DNA of 64,000 bases from Sebastes aleutianus (taxonomy: Eukaryota > Chordata > Actinopteri > Perciformes > Sebastidae), in contig CAKAKS010000062.1 of the NCBI GenBank assembly GCA_916700875.1, positions 9,311,873 through 9,375,872 on the forward strand, in the 5' to 3' direction. Below the pieces are notes generated by a model that worked only from the letters and a program-made list of their open reading frames with translations, had not been told where the DNA came from and did not search any database. Position 1 is the stretch's first letter, and the number at the start of each line of letters is the position of its first letter. Positions 47,599-58,300 of the stretch are shown here, piece after piece. A program made the translations under genes and the position numbers.

Positions 47599-50500
47599 CT
47601 GAAAGAGGGGAGAGCTGTCAAGGAGCGTAACGCTAAAGAAATAGACGTCACGATAAATCAAGTAGTAAATCAAAACATTTTGGTTCATCGACAAAATCTG
47701 CTCTTGGGTGCATGTTAAATTTGTGTGACCATGAGATGTGGTTTGTATTCTTAGCCCCTTCCTCTTGTACCTCTCTGTTTGTAGTTTCCTGTTCTGTTTT
47801 GTGGTCGCAAACAATGTGAGGGGCCTTTCTAAATAGAGCCCATCTCACACTTTAGACATGTACACTGCCATTCAACATGAGTTGAAGCTGTCATTTATTT
47901 TTCTAAACGAATAAATACAGCTATTACATGTTTTTAAGAGATTTTAAGAGATTGACTTTATCATGGCAACACAACATATTACACCCTAAAACACTAGTTT
48001 AGGGCAGTGATTCACAACAATGGGTACTTGTATGTGTACTGATTTAGCTAAAAGTAGTGGATAAAAGTCAAAATATAGATAACTGTAAAGGGCCTTTCAC
48101 ACAGAATGCGACAACAGCACCACTGCGCTCTGAAAACCATTACTTCCAACGGCTTGTGCGGCGGCGTCACAGCGGCTTTTCACTGCGTCGAGCAAAGCGT
48201 GGGTGCAGCGCAGCACTGCGCTCATCGAGCGCTCAACTTGGTTGAACTTGACACTGTGATGTGCAGCGGTGAGTGCAGCTCAAAACCATGTTCTGTGTGA
48301 AAGGCCCTTAATGGATAGGGTAGATCAGATGTAGGCAACTTTTGGTACGCATGCCACTATTGGCACATGGAAGCTTAACCAATGGCATACCGGCAATAAG
48401 AGAGGTTTTTAGAAATGTTAAAGTGCAATCTCATCCACATGCCAAATCACCTCTTTCACAGCCATCGGCAGCTGCGCAGCCCGGTATTTATGGTAGTTTG
48501 ATTGATTTTTTCCCCCACGCGCATTACACAAAGACTCGCCCCACTCTGCCTCTGACTGGCTAGTTTGTTTGTTTGTTCTGCAAGTTTATTGCAGTTTGAT
48601 GAACCAGATTGGTGGAAGGTTGGTCGGGTTAATGATTTCAACTCAGATGTGGACACATTCATTAGGATGGCAGTCTACTTGTATAGTGCTCTCGTACATA
48701 ATTACAATAATTGAAAATGTTGCTATGCATGTTGCCTTTATGGATGGAATAAAATTACAGATTTGTTGGAGATTTAAATTTTGATGTGGTGTCATAATTA
48801 AACTTATATGGCACACTGATTAACAAGAACATTTAAAAATGGAACTTCATATACAAAAAGGTTGCTGACTCCTGGGCTAGATGTTTTTTAAGTAGCGGAA
48901 AAAGGTTGAAATAGATAGCTAACAGTAATGGATAGATGGTTTAAGTAGTTAGCTGAATAAGTAACTGATTAATGAATAGCTGTGAATCACAACTGTGGTT
49001 GCAACAATAAGCACACATTTCTTTTTAAATTGTAACAAAGATAATCTTTGTATTCCTAATAATCTTAATATTCTTCACGACGACACACAAGTATCAACTT
49101 AGCTTGGATTTTATATTCACCAAAGATGTTTTTTCTTAATGCATACGACTATAGGAAGGATACTGACGATGGCCAGGATGGTACAGAGGGTGCAGCCGGT
49201 GGCCCTGGCAGGCCCGACCCAGCATCGGTCCTGATCCGGCTGAGCCGTGTAGGTTAGAAACAGCTGCACCCAGAAGTAGGCCAGGCCCACGAAGAAAGCC
49301 AGGAACGCTCCCAACAGGTGAACACTCTTTAAGGCCGATTGCTGAGCGGGCGAAGGCAAAGGAAAGAGAGAGCACCGAGGGATTATTATGGGTTAGAGAA
49401 AGATAATCTATTATTATTTATTTATTTTTGTAAACTGTCACCTGGAAGTTGCCAAGGATGGAGATTCCTGCAGCGGAGATGAATCCCAAAACAATGCTGG
49501 CTGTGTTGGCTTTTCCTTGGTAACCATAGTCCCTAACCTGCTGGAAACGGATCACCACAATCCACAGGGCTGACAGACACACACAGAGAGAGAAGAAGAG
49601 GGTGAAGATGGTCGAGAAGTTGACAATTCACAATTGTTAATTCTGATCATGTCAATAAAAACAGGCACATGTCCAAGACTTCAAAAGCAGACTTCACAAC
49701 CACAGCTCTGATCAATAGTAAATTAATTTTGGAGCAGGTTCAGCAAGACTAAAGCAAATCATATGATGGACAGAACATTTCCTGCTACCAAGAATATCAT
49801 AAATATATCATCATTACATAAAACAGCGCAGATGTTGCAGATCTGGGAGAAGAGACAGCTCTGGGGGTTGTAAGTGCCGCACTGACTAAAGGGAAGGACG
49901 AGAGAACAGAATCATTATCATTCAACATTAAGTTGTTCACATGATGATTTCGCTGTATCATTTTAAAGCTGCGGTCGGTAACTTTGAGCAAATATGATGA
50001 AACATTATTTTTTATAAAACTGTCACAATATCCTGACAGTAATCTGAAAGAAATCATGTTCCTCTGTGTCCTCATGTGAAAACAACCAATCAGAGCTGAC
50101 TAGTCTCTACAGCAGCTGTCAATCACTGCTTGTGAAACACGTGAACTCCCTTTTAACGGTCAAACTAGGCAGCGCTGATGAAATATGAATCATTCTCTAA
50201 CTGTAATGCCTACTTCTCGCCTCAAATGTTGAAATGAAACCTCTTTTAGTGTACTGTTTAGCTGTAAAATGAGTTTGTGATGCCGCATGTTGAAAACAGT
50301 CGAGCCAAAACCAAGCACTGCCCACCGGTCTCATGCACTACTATCAGGATATAGTGAGCGTTTTATAAATATAACTATTTATCATATTTGCTCAAAGTTA
50401 CCGACTGCAGCTTTAACTACTCTATTTATTCCTCGCCGTCTCTCCGTGGAATCACACCGACCTGATGAAAGGGACTCCTTCTGTGAGGTTGACTGATCCA

Positions 50501-51137
50501 TTTGATACAGCTACAGCAAACCTAACGGGGAAGAAAACAACCGTTGATTAATTTATTTTCCAATTTCATTGTAAACTGTAACATGGTCATGCTACCAACT
50601 GTGATTTTAAATAAATAGTGGCATATTTTACAGTGTAATTTATTGCTCCTGAATGCAAATTTGTTCCACGCTTATTCCCTGCACTTCTTCCCCTCTACCT
50701 ACTGGTAGGTAAGTACTTCATTGATAACCTGAAATATTTACACTGTAATTTGCAGGCTGTATTCTAAAGCGTATAAATAAATAATATAAACAGGTTTTTA
50801 AAAAATTGTTTTGCAGTTTTTGCTCCCGTCTTTTTTTCCCAGTGCTCTAGCAGGAGGTGGATGTGGCAGTAAAACAGCCTTGTAATAGTACTACGGACCC
50901 ATTATAACTGTCTTACTGTGCTTTATTGAAGTAGTAAATGCTGCTCTGTTTGATGTGGACGTATCCCCGTTATGTTACACACAGAAAAGAAGAGTTCTCA
51001 ATAAAGATCACTTCCAAAACTCTATTAAAAACAGCAATAAAGTGTTAATAAAGGAGGAAGCTGAATACTCACACAGTCCAAATGCCCACGGTGCTAAAGA
51101 GAGCCAGGCAGATGGGGAGCAGTGCCCACAGCCACAT
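47408..51137 (-). CDS. tmem150b: TMEM150B-like multi-pass membrane protein (six exons, 229 aa)
   Basis: DRAM/TMEM150 (Frag1/DRAM/Sfk1) family; members are multi-span membrane proteins, and human TMEM150B is linked to autophagy control in endolysosomal and plasma membranes. Joined exons: 51073-51137, 50462-50521, 49818-49885, 49442-49569, 49164-49341 and 47408-47598 (690 nt, all GT-AG, phases consistent). The N-terminus MWLWALLPICLALFSTVG is the first membrane segment. Next come FAVAVSNGSVNLTEG with two sequons (N29, N33), CGTYNPQSCLFSQ, GNFQ (104-107), GAFLAFFVGLAYFWVQ and CEWGLVMMFFYLFGLFAAEF. About six hydrophobic segments are visible. The pattern 'AVSNGSVNLTEG...PQSC.FSQ' is closer to human TMEM150B than to A or C. 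The C-terminus carries a (QK)4 tract and ends ISPA. Confidence 0.88.
48089..48308. mobile_element. 220-bp MITE with perfect 18-bp ends and TAA duplication
   Basis: Terminal repeats AGGGCCTTTCACACAGAA and its exact complement, flanked on both sides by TAA (48086-48088, 48309-48311). The size and 3-bp TAA duplication fit PIF/Harbinger-type MITEs. The interior is GC-rich. It lies in the last tmem150b intron. Confidence 0.88.
49164..49341 (-). CDS. tmem150b: tmem150b coding exon 5
   Basis: 178 nt, acceptor cgctcag, donor gtatcc. Codes SVHLLGAFLAFFVGLAYFWV and RCWVGPARATGCTLCTILAI. The frame stays open past the donor, but only splicing at GTCA|gtatcc joins exon 6 in phase. Confidence 0.9.
49442..49569 (-). 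CDS. tmem150b: tmem150b coding exon 4
   Basis: 128 nt, acceptor ctgtcag, donor gtgaca. Codes LWIVVIRFQQVRDYG through the third span to ISILGNFQ, a family-typical GNFQ end. Confidence 0.88.
49818..49885 (-). CDS. tmem150b: tmem150b coding exon 3
   Basis: 68 nt, acceptor cctttag, donor gtaatg. Codes QCGTYNPQSCLFSQICNIC and the start of the second membrane span. An alternative AG four bases further in would break the frame. Confidence 0.83.
49966..50416. mobile_element. TTAAAGCTGC inverted-repeat MITE in tmem150b intron 2
   Basis: About 36-bp inverted ends beginning 'taaagctgcggtcggtaact' and ending 'agttaccgactgcagcttta'. It fills 451 of the 576 intron bases. A diverged relative is at 28733-29392. 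Confidence 0.88.
50462..50521 (-). CDS. tmem150b: tmem150b coding exon 2
   Basis: 60 nt, acceptor ccgttag, donor gtcggt (weak). Codes FAVAVSNGSVNLTEGVPFI, the glycosylated first loop. Confidence 0.85.
51073..51137 (-). CDS. tmem150b: tmem150b coding exon 1
   Basis: ATG in context AACATGT; 21 codons plus two bases, donor gtgagt. A possible acceptor (tttcccaccag) ends at 51155, so an untranslated exon may precede. Confidence 0.85.
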
Positions 51138-52148
51138 GTTGGTACAGCTGCTGCCTGGTGGGAAATATGGAGGGAAACCTACACTACCACCACCACCGCC
51201 AACTCTTCCTTACAACGAAGTGGTCATAGGTTAAGTAAGAACACACACACAGAGTAGCTCATTCCATCATTACCATAATGGCACTAACAGATGATGTGAG
51301 CTTGGCTGCACTTTGTCCTGATGTTTCACACATGGAGTGATAAGTCAACTTTGTGTCAGCAGTATGTAGATGAAGGAGGTGAACACTGGAAAAATATTAG
51401 AACATTTGAAGAAATTGAGATTCTTAACACCAAAAACAAACGTATCAAGTGGCGCACTACACTGTGAGGTACGGTAACATGCCTGGGCTGGACTTTGAGC
51501 CGGTGTTTTTTTTTTTAGATTTACAACCTCTTGAACAAGTTCCTCCCAGTTCTGACAGCGGGTTTCCCGTACTCGACAGTTCACCTTCTCCTTTCCGTTA
51601 ACTGAAAGCAAACCGCAAAGTCTGAGCACTCTTCACAAGAATTGTGAATTTCCTAACGGTTTTTAAACGGCTTGACGGTTGGCGTCTTAAGGATGATCAT
51701 CAAAAATGTTAAGTGAATTATTAATCCGTCACGTTATTAGTTAAGTATTGAATTAGAATTTGTTTAGTGATGACGCAGGTTGTAAAAGCCCTTGCAGTAC
51801 ATATGACCTTTGGTTCCTGTCAATAAAGATGATAGAAACATAACTTATGACCACATTAGTAATGTTATTAATCCCTATTTGTTTGAGTTCTATTTCACTA
51901 AAACAAAAGGGCCAACGGTTTTGCCCTTTTGGAAAAATTTCAAAAATTTTGGGCACCCTGGACTTCCTAAGTTAAATAGTTTCAGAGTTTTTCTCCAGAA
52001 ATGAAAGTGTGACACGCGAACGGACACGCGAAGCGCTATATACCCCCGACTACGTTGTCAGGGGGGTATTAAAAGTCTATGATTTTGAGTATATCAGCAG
52101 GCAGAAATGAAAACACTGATGGAGATGAATTCATTCAACAATTGTTTC

Positions 52149-52154
52149 TTTATT
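52149..52154 (-). terminator. adsl: adsl polyadenylation signal
   Basis: Minus-strand AATAAA (plus TTTATT) 70 nt after the adsl stop codon, implying a short 3' UTR. Confidence 0.6.
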
Positions 52155-52223
52155 GAAGTGCAGCGTTCACCGTTGACACACTCCATGATGAAGTCTCTTA
52201 GTAATTGTACCCGTGTGTGTGCG

Positions 52224-52310
52224 TCAAAGCTCAAGCTCGATCTTGACATCCATCTTAGCCTTGTACGGCTGCAGCAGGGGGCGCACTTCCTCAGACAGGA
52301 ACCTGGCCAC
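52224..52310 (-). CDS. adsl: adsl terminal coding exon
   Basis: 87 nt after acceptor tctacag. Codes VARFLSEEVRPLLQPYKAKM and DVKIELEL, then TGA at 52224-52226. Confidence 0.95.
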   Translation of the reverse strand: MARFLSEEVRPLLQPYKAKMDVKIELEL

Positions 52311-55300
52311 CTGTAGAGAGGATGTTTTACACCCCGTTAGTATACAGATACAACAATAAACAAAGCTGAGAGCTGTTGTGATGGCAGATGGGCAGTCAGG
52401 ATGGCAGCTGGCATTAAAGACGAGCGGCTGTTGGTGTTGTACCTGCTGGGGAGCGCGGCCGATGAAGGTCTTGGGGTCCAGTATGGTGTCCAGCTGCCCC
52501 AGAATGGGTGCGAAGTAGGGGTCTCGCTGCACTCTAGCCAGCAGGTCGTTGTCACCGCCCTCCTGTTTGACCACAGCTGCTGCCTCCTGGGACAGAACAC
52601 GAATCTTCTCGTGGCAGTCCTGAAGGAGCAGAAAGAGATTCATTTAAGCACAATAGTTGATTACACGAGGTCAGGACAGTGAGCTGTTGTTACGCTACAA
52701 ACTTGTTTAAAGGGATAGTCAGTGTAGATGACGGTCGACACGCCCCTCGTTTGGAGAAGCAGACAGGAGTTACCGCACGGAAGCAAAGCAATGTACTGCT
52801 GTGGACGTGGCCGGCAGCAAAACGTATTTTAGACATCTAAAAGAAAGGCCCACTTAAAAAAATCATTATCAGTTTAAGTGTACAATATATTTACGACATG
52901 TTTGCCTGTTTACCTTGCCATGAGACAGATATATAGTCTATGTTTCCGATGGGGAACTGAAGCCGTTGTGCTCTCGCCAAAACAACCAGACTCCATTGAA
53001 AAAAACACTAATTTTACCTCGCAGAACATGGGAGTTGCTGGTCTACCGCTCAAAGAACGTATATTGCTAAGAAGTGAAAGTCAATTATACGTTCCATTGC
53101 AACGCCAGCACCCAGCAGCAGACCCATGCCTCCGCCATTTTGGACTGTAATCGAGTCGACTACCATAATGGCGCCAGTTAAACGTCCGCCTACCAAGTGC
53201 TGTACAAAAGTAAAACAAAATGATTTCTATTCTATTGTCATAATTTTAATGTCTCTACCGAAATGGCCTGTGTTGAACAATACAAATATAATAAATATGC
53301 ACACTATTTAAACTATTTACTTACTTATTTATATATTTATTTATTAAACCTTCCCAGAGGAGCATAATGTGAGCGATGGTCATAAATGGAAGTTAGAAAA
53401 ATCCAGCACACAGCTTTTTAGAGCAATCTCAAACTTTTTCATGTCAAGGACCTCCAAAATCAATGAACAATAGACCACAGAGACCATGGATGTATGAGAG
53501 GTTGTGTCCTGTGCTTTTGCCCTGCGTGTTAGTAAATAGCCTTCAACTACATTAAATTCTGTTGATGTCGTGCTACTAGCACTACTAGCTACTGGCCAAT
53601 AGCCGGTTGTTTGGGTACAGAGACGTTAATACATCCACCACAGTACAGGCTTACAGCATACAGCCCATGGGTGTATTATAAGATAATAAAAGTGATGAAT
53701 AACAGCCAATATATCCATTATTACAGCCGCATACAGCTGGCAGGAAGCTGGCAGAACCGGATATGTCATTTGAGCATGCAGGGCGATGCAGTTCCGTGGG
53801 TCTGATGCACGTTCATTATGCCGAGGAAAATAACTCTGGATTCAGCTATTGGTGACCTTTACAACTTTGAGGACACAACGATTTAAATGAGGGCTATCTA
53901 AGTGTTCGTACTGGGAAGTTGATTTACTTTTACAGTTAATATCCTCTGATTTACAGACATCTCCTTGTACATTCATGGCTATGAACTGATTGGTGTTTTC
54001 AGTCCAAAGTGGCGGCAGCGCTACTGCAGCGCCATCTAGCGGCCATTGTCAAAAAGCACCAGCGTTTCACCTCTTTGCTTCTATACTCTTTGTACCGCTG
54101 CCTCGATCGGTTAGTTTGTTTGTGTTATTGTGTGACTTTGGTTAGTTCGGATTCACCAAAGTGACACAGTAGCATAAACAAACCAACCGACCGAGGCAGC
54201 AGTAGACCAGCAACCCCCGCGTTCTGTGAGGTAAAATTACAGGGATTTTTTTTCAATAGATTTTGCTGGCTTTGGCGAGAGCATAGATGGATACAACAGC
54301 TTCAGTTCCCCAGCTGAAAGGGCTGTCTGACGGCAAGGTAAAGCAGTGAAAACACTTAAAATATAGCGAACACTGATATTGATTTTACATCAACAGTACA
54401 TCGCTTTGCTTCTGTGCGGTAACTCCTGTCTGCTTCTACAAAAATGGGGGCGTGCCGACAGTCATCTACTGTAGGTGAAACACTGACTATGGATAAATAC
54501 CCCATACAACCCTACTTCAAAATACTTGAACTATCCCTTTAAGGCCAATCAAAAATCACCACGGATACCTGTCTGTTTCCTCCAGCCTTCACCATGCCCA
54601 TAATGATGTTCTCTGTGGCCATGAAGGGCAGCTCGTGGCGGATGTGTCTCTCGATGACTTTGGGGTAGACCACCAGTCCCTCTGTGATGTTCTGCAGGGT
54701 GCTGAGGATGATGTCAGCTGTCAAGAAGGACTCGGGCAGGGAGATCCTCCTGCACACGAACGAGGGGGGGAAATGAGTAAATATGTAGAAGACAAGCCTC
54801 GGCATGATCCAGTACCAAATCAGAACCCGGATGCCTTTAGCTGATTCAGTAACAAGCAACAAGCATATCAGAATATATCTCTGGGGTGTTGGACCTGTTG
54901 GCGCTGTCGTCCAGCGTCCTCTCCAGCCACTGGACTGACGCCGTCTGCAGCGGGTCAGCTATCAGCGCCACCAGGTGTCGGGCCAAGCTGCAGCAACGCT
55001 CTGCCCGCATGGGGTTCCTCTTGTAGGGCATGGCACTGGAACCTGGAGGAGGAAGACAACTTCATGCTGACATACTGATACCTTTATTACAGGATAATGT
55101 GTCAGAATGGGATCCAACAGTCAAGTTAATGAGTGAACGTACCGATCTGCTCTTTCTCAAAAGGCTCCTCGATCTCCTTCAGGTTGGCGAGCAGGCGGAT
55201 GTCTGTACAGATCTGCAGCAGACAGACAGACAGATCACAGATGAGCTTCAACAAGTCTGATGCTAATTTCAAAATTGGACTTTTATAGTTTTTTAGCGAT

Positions 55301-58300
55301 TGCTTACACACTAAAAGTGAATGCTTAGAGAAAAGCATCAAAACCTTAACTTTTGTGAACACACCTTAAACAAAGGCATTTGGCAATTTTGTTTCAATGA
55401 GTTTACAGTATCAGATTGTATTGATTACTGTAATGTAATTCTACTTTTCTTTCTGTTTTTTTTAGGGCTGTCAATCGATTAAAATATTTAATCGCGTTAA
55501 TCACACAATTGTCGATAATTCATCATGATTAATCGCAAAATTAATCACACATTTTTTATCTGTTCAAAATGTACCTTAAAGGGAGATTTTTCAAGTATTT
55601 ATTACTCTTATCAACATGGGAGTGGGCAAATATGCTGCTTTATGCAAATGCATGTATATATTTATTATTGGAAATCAATTAACAACACAAAACAATGACA
55701 AATATTGTTCAGAAACCCTCACAGGTACTGCTGTCAGTGTGTCAGTGTGCTGACTTGACTATGACTTGCCCCAAAACTGCATGTGATTATCATAAAGTGG
55801 GCATGTCTGTAAAGGGGAGACTCGTGGGTACCGATGGAACCCATTTTCATTCACATATCTTGAGGTCAGAGGTCAAGGGACCCTTCTGAAAATGGCCATG
55901 CCAGTTTTTCCTCACCAAAATTTAGAGCATTATTTGGGCGCCTTCACAACAAGCTAGTATGACATGGTTGGTACCAATGGATTCATTAGGTTTTGTAGTT
56001 TCATAAGATACCACTATCTTCACTCTAGCTTTAAAACTCAACTTGCGTTAATGCGTTAAAGAAATTAGTGGCGTTAAAACAAATCTGCGTTAACGCTTTA
56101 TTATCGCGTTAACTTTGACAGCATTAAGCACTTTCACAGACTGAGAAAATTTAAAAGGTATACAAAGTACTAAAGACAGCAGTGTTTTGTATAAAGTACA
56201 TCAGTGTGTTGTTGCTGCTGCTGCTTTTGGAAGACTAATTCAAAAGGTGCATGTCTGTATAATTTTGTTGCATTGTGAGGTTTTGATTGCATGGTTACAT
56301 TTTGACATAGAAGTGTTATGTGAAATGTTTTTTGGCTTGTGCGTAGAGTGTTGACACAATGAAATTCTGTGTGTAAGCAATTGCAAAAAAAACCTGTAAA
56401 AGTCAGGTAGAAAGAGGTTTATCAGAGCGCATGCACTTTCCATTAAAACGCCACTAGATGGCAACGTTTCTCTACGCGTCTCCAGCTCCTGCAGCGTACC
56501 TTGTGAACGGTGGCTCCCAAACTGGCCAGACTGGACACACAGTCCACGTCCACCTTACGGCTGTAGGTCTGTCCGGTTACCAGGTAGGCTCTGTGTAGCG
56601 TGGGAACAACATCATCAGTCTCCATAACCTGTTAAATAACACCAACCTTGTTGTGGTCGTGGCATTTAACAGTTTACACATTAACATCTCAATGTCTTGT
56701 GTTAATAATAATCACATTTCTTCTGTTATACTTAGAGAACAGATACGATTCTAATCAATATTAGAGGCAAAATTGTAAATCTCTTATTTTAGAACAGAAC
56801 CTACTTTTTAAAGCCGGCCATCTCTGTCACCATTCTGTCGAGCTCTTCCACCTGATGGAAGGAAAGTGATTAAAAGTGAGCGTTGTTCCATTTATAATCC
56901 ATCATTATCATAATAAAAGGCTTCTGAATTTTTTTTTAATCTCATCCGTCATTGTCAACATGCCAATTCACTGATGGTGCTTACCTTGTCATGTTCCCCC
57001 TGAAAGAGCTGCAGGAAGCTAGCCTGTGTGCCAGTGGTGCCCTTGACCCCCCGGAAACGCAGGTCGTCGCGGGCTCGCTGCAGGTTCCGCATGTCCATGG
57101 CCAAGTCCTGCAGCCACAGGCATGCTCGCTTTCCTACCGTGGTCAGCTGGGCAGGCCTGCATGGCGGAGCAGGAGGAGGGAAGAGAGGGAAAATATGTAA
57201 ACGACAACGCATGTTCTTCATCAGAAAGAATCAGGTGAAGAAGGAGCCCCAGGCAAACTGATTATTAGCCCTGTTTTGACTGCAGGAACTTTCCCCCGAA
57301 ACTAGGAACCTTTTGAGGAACTCTTTCGACCGCAGGGACCAGAGTCTACACTAAGTTCCGGGGACGTGTTACCCGCAAAAAAGTTCCCTGGTCGGGGGGG
57401 TAGTACTTTCTAGAAGTACAGGAACTTTCAGGGTGGGGTTTGCAGGGATGACCGTCGCTGATTGGTGAAACACACTCACAGCGCCGCTGCTTCAACGGTT
57501 TCAACTTTTGTACCGCTTCATTCATAAACAAGGAAATACTCCAATATCGATTCAGGACCAGTTTAGGATGAGGGGAGAACATCTCTCTTTGTTTGATCAC
57601 ATTAAAAGTCGAGCTGTCAATCGATTAAAACTTTTAACACAGATGAATCACACATTTTTTTATCTTATCAAAAGGTACCTTAATTGGAGATTTGTCAAGT
57701 ATTTAATACTCTTATCAACATGGGAGTGGGCAAATATGCTGCTTTATGCAAATGTGTGTATATATTTATTATTGGAAATCAATGAACAACATAAAACTAT
57801 GACAAATATTGTCCAGAAACCCTCACAGGTACTGCTGTCAGTGTGTCAGTGTGCTGACTTGACTATGACTTGCCCACAAACTGCATGTGATTATCATAAA
57901 GTGGGCATGTCTGTAAAGGGGAGACTCGTGGGTACCCATAGAACCTATTTTCATTCACATATCTTGAGGTCAGAGGTCAAGGGACCCCTTTGAAAATGGC
58001 CATGCCAGTTTTTCCCCACCAAAATTTAGCGCAAGTTCGGAGCGTTATTTATTCTTCTGCGACAAGCTAGTTTGACATGTTGGAACCAATGGATTCTTTA
58101 GGTTTTCTAGTTCCATATGATGCCAGTATCGTCACTCTATCTTTAAAACTGAGCCCGCTACCACCAAAAAATCGCAAGTTGCGTTAATGCGTTAAAGAAA
58201 TTAGTGGCGTTAAAACAAATTTGTGTTAACACGTTATTATTGTGTTAACTTTGACAGCCCTATTGATGACATTAAAAGTAATGTTCGGCTTCGTCGGCTT

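Noticed and set aside
17993..57993. Recurring short frames reading MSVKGRLVGT...HFHSH as genes
   Set aside because: Each lies inside a copy of the AGGGCTGTCAA element; treated as repeat content, not separate genes.
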